DNA of 64,000 bases, taken from contig JAQQWL010000011.1 in assembly GCA_038363925.1 (NCBI GenBank), forward strand, positions 1,426,001 through 1,490,000. The letters are read 5' to 3'. The DNA is from Apiospora phragmitis (Eukaryota > Ascomycota > Sordariomycetes > Amphisphaeriales > Apiosporaceae). Below the pieces are notes generated by a model that was not told the DNA's origin, ran no database searches, and was given only the letters and a program-made list of their open reading frames with translations. Position numbers and translations under genes: made by a program. This document shows positions 1 through 13,464 of the stretch, piece after piece; positions within the stretch are counted from its first letter, which is position 1; every line of letters starts with the position of its first letter.

Positions 1-262
1 GCACTCAACCGTACAATGTGCAAATTGGTCATCTGTTTCGTGGATTACGCTCAATACATGCGAGGTTCAAAAACTACATGGTCCCTGTAAACCCCTTTTT
101 TGTATTTGGTTATAGTGCACTGTCCCGAAGAATGGCACATCTTCCTACGTGCACCATGATCTAACTGTGACAGCTTCCATCTGTCGCACCCGATGTCCCC
201 ATCGTCCCAAGCGACATATGATGCAATATCATCAGAATATTCCCCCCAAGATCCTAAGCCGT

Positions 263-2084
263 CTAAGGCTTGCAGCGACCCATGAACCGAGGGTAGAGGC
301 AAGTGGTTCGGACCGTGTGCTGGTTGGCAATCCAGGCCAGGAATCGCTCAAGACCCAGACCGTAACCACCGTGAGGTGAGGTACCGTACCTGGGAAAGGT
401 TAGATGAATGGGACATATCAGTCTTGAAAGGGGCTGTCATCACTTACTTGCGCTGGTCGGTGTACCAGTAGTAGTCCTTGGCATCAATGCCCTGCTTCTT
501 GTACGCCTCCATCAGCTCCTCGTAGCCCTCCATTCTCATACTTCCACCCACGATCTCGCCCACACCCGGCATGAGAACATCGACACTCTCGGTGACCCGC
601 AGATCAGAGGGGTCCTTCTTCATGTAGAAAGCCTTGATCTCGACAGGGAAGTGTGTCAGGAAGATGGGACGGTTGATGGCGTCGGTCATCTTCCGCTCGG
701 CGGCTTCGGCGATGTCGTCACCGAATACGTGGGGGTTGCCGTCCTCGTTCAGAATAGGCGGGTCTTGCTTGTTGAGCCAGTCAATAGCATCCGTGTACTT
801 CATGCGCATAAAGGGGCGTGTGGGCTTCTGGAAGTTGGGGTTGAGCTCCTTGAGGTAGCCAGCAATCTGCGGGTTCTCGAACACAATGTCGATAACGCGG
901 CAGATGATCTCTTCGAGATGCTCGAGCAGGTCGGGGAACTGGATGAAGTCCAATTCAGCCTCGACATGAGTGTACTCGGAAAGATGGCGACGGGTCAGAC
1001 TCTTCTCGGCACGGAAGGACTTCTCGATACAGTATACATCTCCCAGGCTAGGAATGACCGTCTCCAGATACAGCTGAGACGATTGAGTGAGGTAAGCCTC
1101 CTCATCGTAGTAGGGGAAACCGAAAAGGGTGGCGCCACCCTCCACCTGGGTCTGGACCAGGGCAGGCGGGGAAACCTTGGTAATCTCCATATCGTCGTAC
1201 ACCTTTTGGAAAGCGCGCTCGACAGCGGCACGGATCTTCATCAGCGACGAGGCGTTGTCACCGCGGAGAACTAGATGCCTCTGATCCAACATCTGGCCAT
1301 CCCATTGGTTCTGCTGGGCCGACACTCTGTTGGTGATAGCATCCTCATCCGAGGGCGATGCACCGAGGACCTCGTAGTAGTCCACATGCAACTCGCGGTT
1401 GTCGGGGGCCGACTGACCCTCAAGAACCTTGCGCATCTCACCATACAGCGCCAGCGACGTTCCCTGCGCGAAGGTCAAGGCATCGTAGGTCTTGGTCAGG
1501 TCGCCCGCAACCAAGACGCACTGAAGATGGCCGTATCCGTCGACCAGGGTGATGAAGGTAGCCTGCTTCTGGGCACGCAGACGGTGAATGCGGCCCATGA
1601 CCTTGACGCGCGTGCCCTTCTTGTCGCCCTCGCCAAGCTCAATGTCCTTGCGGTTGAGCTTGATCTTCAGGGCCTTGGGCAGCGAGGCATCCTCCTTCAG
1701 GACAATCTTCTTGGCGTCCTCGAGGTTCTGCATGCGCTGCTTCTTCTGCTTCTCCTCCTCGACAGCGGCCTGCGCCTGCTTCTGCATCTTCTTCTTGTGG
1801 GCATCAAGGGCGCCCTGGGCCTTCTTGACAGCGCTCTTGGCCGGGTCCTTCCATAGTAATCGCACGGAGGAGTCCTCTTCGGGGCCGACGGGGCCTGTTA
1901 CCGAGGCACGAATCTGGTATTGAGGGGTGGGCTTCTCGTAGTTCTGGATGTAGGCGAAGGGAAGCGACTTGTAGGGCTTGAATTCCGAGCCATCGGCGGT
2001 CTCGTCGTCAGCGCCAGCATCGGTATCAACGTAGCACTTCTCCTCGTTCTTGATGCGCTCGGCGAGCTCCTGAACAGCCGCCAT
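263..2084 (-). CDS. DED81: Asparaginyl-tRNA synthetase, cytosolic (class II)
   Basis: This enzyme charges tRNA-Asn with asparagine in the cytosol. Two exons are seen: 448-2084 and 263-389, joined across a 58-bp intron (GTAAGT donor, CCCAG acceptor); the joined frame is 587 codons plus stop. The N-terminal third holds a lysine-rich, probably helical stretch, then an OB-fold anticodon-binding domain ([21 protein letters not shown]). The class II core follows, with motif 2 (KSFRAEKS...[13 protein letters not shown]) and, in the short last exon, motif 3 (GLGLERF). The start was put at the ATG at 2084 ([10 protein letters not shown]) because the longer upstream open frame has no ATG. The set of motifs and the [11 protein letters not shown] signature favour AsnRS over AspRS. 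Without the small last exon the protein would lack motif 3 and could not be active, so annotations that stop at 444 are wrong. Confidence 0.93.
390..447 (-). other. Intron of the AsnRS gene
   Basis: The 58-bp intron has a GTAAGTG donor next to 448 and a TTTCCCAG acceptor next to 389. It splits a lysine codon (AA|G) and brings the motif 3 exon into frame. Confidence 0.9.
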
Positions 2085-3131
2085 GGTGTGTGGTATGCGG
2101 TCGATCGCTACGACAGGCTCGCGTGTTACGCACGTAGGTAGTGGCAAGAAATTGACTGTTCAAACTCGAGATTGGGGTGTTGTTGACACACTCGCTATTT
2201 ACCATATGTCGATAAACTGTGGCGGGGTTTGGTGGGATGAATTCGATTAGGATGGTGGGGTTCAATTACTGCCATTCTCATTCCAACCTGGGCCTCTTTG
2301 ATAGCGACTTGATTGGCCAGCATGAGTCATCGCCAGCTTATTTATTACTCCCAAGAAAGAGCCGGCAACGGACAGCTTTGACAGCTCGGGCCCTCACTAT
2401 CGTCAATCAATAGATAAAGTGTGTCTCATCCAACGGCCAAAAGCGTCACATCTTGCCAGGCCTGAAGCGGTGTAGAGTTTCAAGGAGTATTACCCTATCA
2501 GCTGCGCCATTCGTCAATGCCTTATCACCACCCGAAATGGTTGGCTGTACGATAGTACCGGCGAGAGTCATGTCCTCGGAGCGAAAGACCTATGTATGAC
2601 GAAGAATCTCAGCAACGGAAATAAAAACAAACAAACTCATCTGGCACACATTCAGCTAGGGGTAGGATAAGGCCCTGCACGCCCTTCCAGTAAAGCTATG
2701 ACCTTGATCTTTAGTTATCGTACGTCCTCGAATAACCCTGGATGTCCATATGGATGCATGTAGTGAATATCATCTTCACCAGCTAGTCAAGGTGAAGCAA
2801 TACACCCAAGAACATACAACTCTCAAAGTCTGCGGCCTCACCGCATCAGCATTGCCATGCATGTAGTATTATGAGCACGTCGTCAGAGTCTGTACCAGCA
2901 GTTAAGCACACAGTGTCACAGTGAGCATCATCTCCCAGTCAGTTAACTCATGTATGTAGACGCTGTATTTATAAAGCCCCTGAGAGCTACTCGCTATGGT
3001 CGATACTTCAAGCCAAATAACTCAACATGCAGCCTATTCAACGATAGATACACCCCTTAACGTCGACCTATTCATATTGGCGCTGGAGATAACGCTGCTG
3101 CTGCCATCTCTCCCCCAGCTCTTGCGGCGCT
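2085..3131. other. Intergenic spacer, AsnRS promoter side
   Basis: About 1 kb between the AsnRS start and the 3' end of the BTB gene. Only short open frames with no family signature occur. It should hold the AsnRS promoter and leader and the 3' UTR of the BTB gene. Confidence 0.6.
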
Positions 3132-4354
3132 TCAAAAGTATGGAACTCGTGATTCGGAGACCGGCGACGGATACACACATATGATCTGTTGTTGCTGTTG
3201 CTGTTGCCCCCCTATTGCTTCGGTTGTACTGTTCCCGAACTGTGATTGTTGGTTCCTTGCCAGTCGTTCTTGCGCCTGCGGCTGCGCCCAGCCCTGCTGG
3301 TACGGAACGCCCGTGTATTGCGGTGATGACGAAGCTCCCTGAGGCTCTGCAACAGTTTCTATCCCACGACCAAGCGCGGCAGAAAAGGTCCTGGTCCATT
3401 CGGCCAAGCCCCCATGTTGGGGCGATTCGGACAGCTCGACGAGCACATCATTACAGATCTCCCCGATCCCGCAAGTACAGGCGTCCAGGGGGCAGAGATC
3501 TAGATTGTCCGCCGGGGGTGCTCGCGATTGGCAGCAGCAGTGCAGACTCAGCGCTTCTGCCGCGAAGCACAGTCTCTCAGTGGCCTCAACCGCGAGCTCG
3601 TCGGCACAGAAGTAGTTCGCCGCGGTGAGCATGTCCAAGGCCGTCTCCAGGCTCTGGTTGAGCGCTGGGATGCAGGAATCCCGGCAGTCTTGCAGTTCTC
3701 CTTTCGGCCCGCTTACCATGAGACAGCGGCTCGGTCCCAATCGACGAAGGCAGCCCGGTACCCAGCGTCTGAGTAACTCCTGGCCCGTCCTGAAGTATGG
3801 TTTGTTGTCTGCCCAGATGGACACGCCCGGCATTCTCGAAAGCCGGTCACAGGGCCCCATGAGCTCGGACGCCGAGGGAGGGCACATCAAATTGCACTCT
3901 AGCCTCAAGCCGTCCTCGTACTCGCCAGTGTACAAGTAGCCGAAGAACTTTTCCAGGATGCCGACATCCATGGTGTCAAGGTTTATCTCATTGTGCAACA
4001 AATCCTACCATATGGGATCACTGCTTAGCTTTAAAGGCTTCGCATGTGTTCAACAAATGGGTTCTGATTCTCACTTACATTATGAGGGCAGCGGCAGCAA
4101 ATCTGGAACCATTTGGATCGGGAGCAGACAATGATGCTGTGAAGAGGGAAGGAACGGCCTTGGGATATAACGGTGAAGTCGGACCACTTGTAGCTGAGGA
4201 ATAGGTCCTTGAAACCGATATAGGTGGTCGGTAGAGGATGAAAATGGGTTTGGATGACCTCGGAGGGATAGTCCAAGGGCACGTGGTCACACATGCCATG
4301 AAACATAAGATCCGGAATAGGGTCCGGCATATGGCCCGGCATTCCATACGACAT
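3132..4354 (-). CDS. BTB/POZ domain protein with C-terminal glutamine tract
   Basis: BTB proteins dimerise or act as Cullin-3 adaptors; many fungal ones are uncharacterised. Two exons, 4079-4354 and 3132-4004, join across a 74-bp intron (GTAAGTG donor, TAG acceptor) to give 382 codons. The BTB fold covers about residues 45-130: the first exon carries FLSYKWSDFTVISQGRSFPL and HSIIVCSRSKWFQ, and the second resumes with the typical ILEKFFGYLYTGEYED strand-helix end. The rest is a fungal-type C-terminal region rich in cysteine, with a second helical segment (SLETALDMLTAANYFCADEL, the usual BACK-like follow-on of fungal BTB proteins). The tail is rich in Q, A and P and has seven glutamines in a row near residue 365. 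Neither a MATH nor a Kelch domain is present. The substrate or partner cannot be told from sequence. Confidence 0.82.
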
Positions 4355-5012
4355 GCTACCATCGTCTGACTATGTAGTTCGCGATTGGGACGGAAGGGAA
4401 TCGCTGATATATACAAGAGAGTCTCCTAAGATGCAATTATGTAGAATGCTGAGAGTAGTGAAGTTCTCTGGGAGAGGGAGTATGATGATATCGAAGCGAA
4501 AGTGAGTGGTAGAGTTGAGAAATGGATGAGCCGTAGCTCCATAGGTCGCTTCAGGTCCAAATCTCTCGATTTTGCACCGAGGCTGACTGTTCCTTCCCGC
4601 CTGGGTTTTACCATTATTTGATCCGCTTGAACGTGTACAGAGCGAAAGCGCGAAGACGCTCGAGCGGAATCGGCAGAAGGAGCAGAAGCTGCAGACAACC
4701 AAAGTATCTGAGTGTCTCCCTGAAATAGAAGCCTGTGCAGCATCGACTCGATGTTGATTCCACATAGACAGTACTTACTTAAGCGGTTATTCCACAGTGA
4801 TCAAGACTAAATGCGGTGTGTGTATCTTCCCCCAAGATGTGAAGAGACTTGTAAATCCTTTGTCTTGCTGATGGGTGTCTGAGATTGGTCAAGTCGTGAG
4901 CAAGAACAGACACAACCTCTAAGTTTGCCGTCTTCACCTGAACAGCTGTTTCAAGGGCATTAAAACCCAACCTAAACTTCGCATACCCATCTGGATCTAT
5001 CTCTCCCCCCAC
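4355..5012. other. Spacer with a possible ankyrin-like remnant
   Basis: About 660 bp between the BTB start and the agmatinase stop. On the minus strand at about 4779-5012 an open frame directly downstream of the agmatinase stop reads GFNALETAVQVKTANLEVV, which resembles one ankyrin repeat. It lacks an ATG and further repeats, so it is treated as a remnant or coincidence. Confidence 0.35.
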
Positions 5013-6476
5013 TCACAGCTCATCCCGACCCAATCCCTCCTCCCCTTTCGTCTCCTTCGCCTCCCCCTCCCCCTGTACCTGCGCCAACCCTTTCTTAACC
5101 ATGGAGCTCAGCACCTCGAACACGACCTGCGCCGCCGCGAGCGCCGTCTCCTCGCCCGCGCCCTGGTACGCCGGCGAGACCTCGACGACGTCGGCCCCGA
5201 CGAGGTTCAGGCCCTCGATCCCGCGCAGCACGCGGATGAGCTCGCGCGTAGTCCAGCCGCCGGGCTCGGGCGTGCCCGTCCCGGGCGCGAACGCCGGGTC
5301 CAGCACGTCGATGTCGAGCGAGAGGTAGACCGGGTCCTCGATGCCGAGGGTGTCCATAATACGATCAATAACGCCGCGCGTGCCGAGGTCGTCCATGTCG
5401 TCGCTCACGATGCGGTGCCAGTTCTGGGCGTCGTCATCCACATAGTCGTCGAGGCCCGAGAGCCGCGTGCGCAGCCCCGCGTGCACGTTGGGCTTGGCGC
5501 TCGAGTTGGACACGAGCCCCTCCTGCCCGGCCAGCCAGAACATAGACCCGTGGTTGAAGTGGGCCTGCGTGCTCGGCCACGCCGAGGGGTACTTGTCCGG
5601 ATGCCAAGTGTCGAGGTGGGCGTCGAAGTGCAGCACGCGCAGGCCCGGGCCGTAGTAGTCGCGGAGGGCGCGCAGCGCGGGCAGCGCCAGCGAGTGGTCG
5701 CCGCCCAGCGTGACCAGCTTCGGGCGGCGGAGGTGCCGGGCCGAGACGGGCGCCCGGTTGCCCAGCTCGGCGAAGGCCTCGGTCATCTGCGTGAGCGCCA
5801 GCGCGTTGTCGAACGGGCTGATGGGGATGTCGCCGCAGTCCAGGATGGTGGCCCAGTTGGCGTACGGGTTGATGTTGGCCCGCTGGTTGTATCCCCGGAA
5901 CGACGTCTGGCGCGACGAGGCTTGCCGGATGGCTCGGGGACCAAAGCGAGCTCCTATTTTGTTGTTGTTGTTGTGTTAGTTCACGCAAATTGTCAAGACA
6001 CTACTGCAGTGGGGAGGAGGTGCGTACCTGGCCGGTAGCTTACGGCAGTATCGAAAGGAGCTCCGATAATGGCGATATCGTAGTGCTCACTTGGAGTAGT
6101 AAGGCATTTCGCGTGCTTCAAGTGAGCAAATGATCCGATGCCCGTATAACCAAACTATGACCTGGTCAATATAGCAATTTTAAACGGCATGATGCTGCCA
6201 CCGCCGAAGGCGTAGGATGAATTAATCGTGAGATTCAACGCCCAAATCTTATAAGACAGACGGCCGGGAATCTCACTCATCGTTCACAGATGGCGGCGGC
6301 GGCGTGAAGAACACCGTTGGACGATGAACACTTACCTCCGTCCCCCATTTACGCTCCAACTCATCGAGTTCCGCTGGCGTCCATTCGCGATCGCCGTGCT
6401 TATGACCGCCGCATGCGAGGACGGACGCGGACTGACAGCAGGCAAGTGCCAGACTGACTATCGACGTATACCGCAT
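5013..6476 (-). CDS. Agmatinase / ureohydrolase with N-terminal signal peptide
   Basis: Members of the arginase/agmatinase family hydrolyse guanidino compounds (agmatine to putrescine and urea) with two Mn(II) ions. Three exons (6336-6476, 6028-6154, 5013-5953) join in frame to 402 codons. The first exon encodes a secretion-type leader (MRYTSIVSLALACCQSASVLACG). The core shows YDIAIIGAPFDTAV, then the agmatinase signature ARFGPRAIR at the exon 2/3 junction (about residue 90), GGDHS near 173, DAHLD near 199 and DIDVLDPAFAPG near 302, which together supply the metal ligands. The start is the ATG at 6476, directly before the leader. Introns have GTAAGT and GTACGC donors and TAG acceptors. The Glu/Lys-rich C-terminal tail is not conserved in the family. 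The metal site suggests an active enzyme; substrate choice between agmatine and other guanidino acids cannot be read from sequence. Confidence 0.9.
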
Positions 6477-8287
6477 GATGACAAGGGTAGCTCACTTGTA
6501 CGCTGTGCAACCAGACTGACTGAAAGGGGAAGGTCCAGAAGACACGCCAAAGAGAAACACAAATGGGAAAGCAAGCAGTAGATAAGTAGATAGATATAGC
6601 TATTTGTTGGGGCCCCTGTAGGTGGTAGGTCAGATGACTGAAGTGCCGCTCTGGCTACTTAAACTAGTGTCATGTACATGGGGTAGATACCTAGATAGAT
6701 AGACGGTGGAGGGCGACTGGCTGTCTGCTGTGGGTGCGTTTTACTCCGCGCGCATTGAGGAGAGCAGCGAAGAGAGGAGGCAGGGAAGAGGAGTTGACAT
6801 TATGGAATACATACCTAGACAGCATAGAGATAAGCTGGCTGGCCCTCGGCTTGGGTTGCCATTGGCTGGATGCTGTTTCAATGTGGGTTCTCCGCTCCGT
6901 TCCGGAGCTATGCCCATGAGGTGTGGATATCGCCCTCTTTATTCCTCCCTCTTGCAACGAATTCGAATTTCGGCGCGTGGCCGACAGAGGGGAGAGAGGT
7001 CGTTACCTAATAAGCGGCTGCCGGTGAGTGCGGCGTTTCCATTCACATATTTATCCACTAGCAAAGATGATGATAGGTAATATTTCAGGTGACGTCGCAT
7101 CACGTGCTGCCTGAAGAAGACGTGTCTGAGCCTCTGAGGTTCCCACGTCATGTCCATCAATGGCATGGTCGCTGTCGTCGAATAATTGTACGGCGAGTCC
7201 CGATTTTCTTGCAATAAATCCGCCAGTTTCCCCATGCATTTTTGGGGTCGTCGGGTGTCAATGGTTCATGCCGGCTGCACTAGCGCTTGGATCAGACCCA
7301 ACCGGCATCGGATTGTCCTCGAGGGGATGTTACAGAAGCCTGTCAAATTAAAGCTTCGAAAGGGTGTGGGATCATCTTGAAACCCGGTCAAGCTGATGTG
7401 TGTGTATTGTTTGTTAGCAGGACAGCAAGTAGCGAGAGTGACCGTAAACTCGTAATGCTAAGATTATAAGGGTCGAAAGCCCGACTGTACAGTAGTGTAC
7501 CTATGTAAGGTATACTACACAATGATGTATGTATACAGGGTATGTATTCGCTGAAATGTAACATTAAAAGAATGTCAACCCACCTAATAAACAACTGCCC
7601 GTCCTTAGCTTTCATAGACTTGCGCCGTGAGACGTCATATTCGTTTCGTTTGTAAAGGGATCGCGTGAGTGAGCTCCGGCAGGATTTTAAAAAGCACTCA
7701 ATTTCAAATGCACTCCAAATCGCCAAACTGTCCTATCGAAATTGCGCTTTGCATCTGGAATCTCCTGCTGCTCTCTACTCCCTAGGTACATAGTAGTGTT
7801 GTGTCCCTCGAAAATGGAAGGCCTGGTGAACCTGCCTTCACTTTGCCTGATGATGGAAAGGAGGAAGACTAGACCAGAGCATAGCATCTACTCGGCCAAA
7901 AAGAGTGCCCTCAGATCACCACTCTTTCTTGCGAATTCTCCATCCCTGAGGGGGCCGACTCTTTTTTTGTCCTTCTCTGGGCGAGGAACCCATCGCTGTC
8001 CCTACCTGTAGAGGCCACCCGAAAAGGTATGCAACGGCTGCGCCCCAAGAAGCACCTATCTTCCTTCGTAATGGTATTTCTCTGTTTTCTCCGGCAGGTT
8101 TACTCCTGAAAACCCTTCACAGAAAACCGCAGGTCTCCTTCCAAGTCTAGATCGCTGTGATGGTGAAAAATCAAAAGTGGCTTGGAAGACGCCAAGGTAA
8201 ACAAGCCAGCGAACTCAGTCTCGGCACCGTTTTTATTATCTCCTCGGTGCGAGAACAAATCGCATGCTCAAGAAACCATGCCATCCC
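6477..8287. other. Intergenic region, agmatinase promoter and CDC42 3' side
   Basis: About 1.8 kb without a supported gene. It contains short GATA-type tetranucleotide runs (about 6576-6600 and 6690-6705) and small open frames without family signatures. It should contain the agmatinase promoter and the 3' UTR of CDC42. Confidence 0.55.
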
Positions 8288-9343
<1,056 letters not shown>

Positions 9344-12300
9344 ATTGTCCAGCCGATGTGCTCCTGTAAAGGAGCAGAAAAGGTATGCAGGAAGACCCTA
9401 CTGGAGAAAAAAAAAGTATGGATGATCGAACTCCTTATCGCGAGGGTTAATGGGGTGTCTCTGGGGAAGCGATAGTGGGAGCCGAGGAGCTTTTGGCTTG
9501 AAGAACGGGATGCAGTTATTCCTGTGATGGCTGCTTTGAGGCTGACGTTCTGGGCGCAGTTAAATGGGTCCTTGCCTTGCCAATGGCTGCTGCGTTGTGC
9601 TTTTGCTTTGGTTGGTGCTGGTTTGGTGCTGGCGCTGGTTTGGTGCTGGTGGTGCTCGTTCTGGGTGGTGCTGGGTTGGCCCAAGTCGCTTTGCGGAGCA
9701 GAGAAACAATTCCTTCAAGAGGGGGGGTCCTTCTCGCGTCCGTTGTCTCAGACCGTATGTAGAATGGCTGGGGGTGCGTAGTTGTTTTGTCACGGAGACG
9801 AGGTCGAGGGCGGTAATACCCAAGAAATAATAAAGCCAGAAATGATTGTAAGTGAAGAAGAAGAGGATGGTAGTATTGACAGCAGCAGCAGAAAAAAAGT
9901 CCCTCGCTCGACGAAGCAGTACTGTGTCCAAGTCGGGAAAGCAGAGATGCACGAGAGGGAAGGGGGGAAGAAAAGTGACCAGGCGGTAGAAGGCAATGTC
10001 ACGATTAGGACGGGTAGTAAGCCAGTGCACACTTGTCAATCAGGCGTTGCGGTTGGTGTTGTAATGCAAACCAAGAGAGAGGCAAGAGGGAAAGGGAGAC
10101 CAGACGGACAGAGAGTACAGTGAGGTATCCCAATCAATCAATCAATTAGAGAAGTCCCGAGAGTACCTAGGCCTAGGCAGGATGGGACTGGGTGCGCGAG
10201 TGGGTTAGTGGTGTAGGTAGTGGGTTAGGTGGAAGAGAGTAGAGGTGTGCGTGCACCTTGGACTGAGCTAGCCTAGGAGTCGAGGATGGATGTATTGTAT
10301 TGTATGTACAGTAGTCGGCAGGCTGGGAGTCAACGTGCGGCGCATGGGATGCATGTATGTACCGTCCAGACACGGCATCCACCTGTTTGCTTTGCTGGAA
10401 GCAGGCCGGCTGGGGGGTTTTATTATTGCTGGTGTGCAGTGCAGTTGCAGTAATCTTCCCTAGCGAGACAGGTCGATGAAATGGATCAGTCAAATCAAAT
10501 CTTGGATGGGAGTTATTTAGTGGGACAGCAAGCACATGAGAAGGTCAGTCAGAGCTCTCGGCTTGGTTGATGTAGATTCAATGTGGCACCAGCAGTCGTG
10601 TCCCAAGAGGGGGTGGTGGGAAGCAAAAATCAGGGGACCACTGGCTTGGGATGAATTAGGATGACGACAATTCCAGTCTCACGACGCAAGATTTTGCATA
10701 GTCCTGCAAGATATGTTGGCTCAGCCTCGCTAGATTGACTTCTTTCCCGCCCACTCGGATCGGGAAACTGCTGTTGAGTCCTGCTGATAACCTAGGTATC
10801 TGCAGTACATGACATGCTATCGCAGGTCTGGTAGCTTCGAATGGCAGCAGCGCCTTAACGATAACCGTACTATATATTCTGCAATGTGTCGGTGAAGAGA
10901 CCCAGCAACGTCTCGTATCTGGCTCCCGTTTGACACCAGAGCACGCCTATCCACTGTGACCTCGGCTTTATGCGCAAGTGTGTATTTATATCTCCTGTGC
11001 TGTGCTGCGTCGTATGTAATCCCGTGTGCAAATATGGTCCCGATCCGGGTTATGGTTCCAAGATCGCGTTACCGGCACATGCCGCCCGAGAAAACGCGTC
11101 AAGGCCACTTACACCCAATTCCCTGCTCCTCCAAATATGGCCGCAGCTTTTTCATCAAGAAGATGCAGGTAAGCTCGGAATATATTGTTGACATGTAAGA
11201 ATAGCAGGGACCATCAGATCATATTCGTCTCTGCTGCATGCATGCATGACATATGCTTCCCATTTACGCGCCTATACCACGGCCGGCACAACTTGCAGGC
11301 TGGGGGTGGTCTGGTGCAGCACCCCTGTGGCAGTTTGGTAGTCAATCTGATATGGTACGGACAGACAACCACATGCCCGAAGCGCCAGATGTTGGAAAGG
11401 AAATTTCGGGATGGTTGGAGGCGTTCCCAACCTGTTCGAAAGGGCCAAGACCTGGAAAGGAGTCCCGAACGGGAAAAAAAAAAATTTAAAATAACGAAAA
11501 AACGAAGCCCGGGCGTCTGAGTTGCATGTGGCCCGGGTCCCGACCTTGCTTGTGCAGAACATCTCAATGTTCTCTCAACATCTCAAATCCTCTCACCACT
11601 GCAGCTGCCACTGCATACTTCCTAGGTATGTCTAGGCCTATGTAGGCAGATAGAGGGCCGCTGCAGGGTTCCCTATCCCGCGGATGATAGCCGTTTACCT
11701 AACCAGCCTGGTCGCTAATAATTCCCCTAACCTATTGATCTCCATTCGGAAATATACCATCGATAGAAAGATACTAGCGGGAGGAACTCGAAATGAGACA
11801 CAAAGACTACATTATCGAGGAGCGCAGGCCTTCTAATGAGCATTGCTTTACCTCAATCCTTCCTTAATTCAAAGACACATGGGCATAAACATGGGTATGA
11901 ATGCACATCCTTGAGCTCTCTCCGTCCCGAGTCTCGCCGTTTCCCTCGTTAGTACTGTACGGGGCCGAGTCAAGCGATTGGTTGCACGTGGCGGGTGATC
12001 AGCATGTCGCTCTTTTTTATCTAGCCTTTTGCCAAAGCTCTAAAAAAAAACATAGCTGGCCAACAATACAACTCAGAAGGCTGGCCAGCCAAACAAACAC
12101 CCGCGACGTTAATAATTGTTCGGAATATTGATTGTGTCATTGGATTGGATGGGCTTGCTCTGCTCCAGTCCGTCACTCCCGACCCCGTTAAGTGTTGGGT
12201 TGGCAGAGTTGGCTTGCGCATGTTCAGAGCTCAGTCCTTGCAGGTTGCGTTGCAATTGGTACATGGAATCAGACTACGGACATCGTTACCGACTAGAAGG

Positions 12301-13464
12301 GTCCCTTCCATCACCACTGAGTCTGCACTGCAGGAGCTGGCTAGGTTAGTTTAATTTACAGCGCAGCCATTTGGCGGCAACATCAGACGGCTTAGTGAGT
12401 ACAGGCGTTTCTCCATCTTTTAGGATGCTACCCGGGCCGCCATGGCCCGTCACTGCCGTACATGATTCATGGCTCGCTGTTGCATCATCGCCATTGCTCA
12501 TAGCTGAAGATCGAAGAGTAGCACCAGACGTTGTCCTGGGGGTTTCTGCCAGGGGTATCGTCCAACACACAACACGGTTGACGTTTGCCGGTGTAGAAGG
12601 TTGTGCAGGTTCCCGCCTAGAAGAAGCCTTCGACATTGCCTGACACATGCCAGACAACTCAGACTATCTGCAAGGCAACCTCAAGGCGTTGGTCCAACTG
12701 GGTGAGGGGGGAAAGGCGATGTCATTTGTGCTACGACAGCAGCATTCCGTTGCACTCTCTTGGGCGAATTACGTAGCCCACAGGGCCTGCCCTGCTGCAC
12801 CTCTTAGGAGTTAGGTAGAGCCCAACCAGCGTGCCAGCCAACTGAGTTGCAGTTGCGACTCTGCGTTACTCTGCGTGAATCGGAAATGGAAGGGAACGCT
12901 GAAGAGAAACGGACGAGAGTGACGTTGACAACTCTCCCAATCCCTACCTCCCACGCCTCTAGGATCGCCTTCGGGATCTCGTCAGTCAATCCAGTGTGGT
13001 TTTCGACAGGCTCCTGAAACGAATACCCCCCAAAACAAGCAAGCCAATGTACCTGCACATCTCGGTTCCGTGGCTGATCTGTGGCCCCCTATCAATTTGT
13101 GACCCTTAGCCCGTTCCTGAAAAGCGTCACATGAGATTTGTCACACATAGCATGCTGGAGATGTTTGCGCGCCGGATATGATCGGATTCGTCTGATTAAA
13201 ATAGAAAGCGAAACAAGGCGACTGCACGGAGGATGACACCATGTGTGGCTGTGGGGTTCATCGATTCACGAGCCACATGGTTTGTGGCTTCAACTTGCAG
13301 GGCGGAGTGGACCTCAAGTTCAACTTCATGGGGTAACGTTAGGTACATTGAACTGAACGACTGGTCATCACCGTTGCAACCATTCACGTGACAAATTGCG
13401 TATCAATCAACTCCCTCCCAACACTACCAGAAGAAGGACTTGTGTGACGGACGACTCTCCAAAA
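9344..13464. other. Large gene-poor region between CDC42 and the Vma22-like gene
   Basis: About 4.1 kb between divergent genes. It begins with the Cdc42 leader, which has strongly purine/pyrimidine-asymmetric stretches (about 9600-9950). Several CCTAGG-containing motifs occur (about 10165, 10270, 10791, 11622). A minus-strand open frame at 12346-12657 and one at 12804-13058 have no family signature and no supported splice structure. I see no RNA gene. Confidence 0.5.

Noticed and set aside
408..1856. Long plus-strand open frames opposite the AsnRS gene (up to 288 codons)
   Set aside because: They are antisense shadows of a GC-rich, strongly conserved coding sequence and have no family signature.
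10173..13058. Minus-strand open frames at 10173-10535, 12346-12657 and 12804-13058
   Set aside because: No recognisable domain, no convincing splice structure and competing frames on the other strand.
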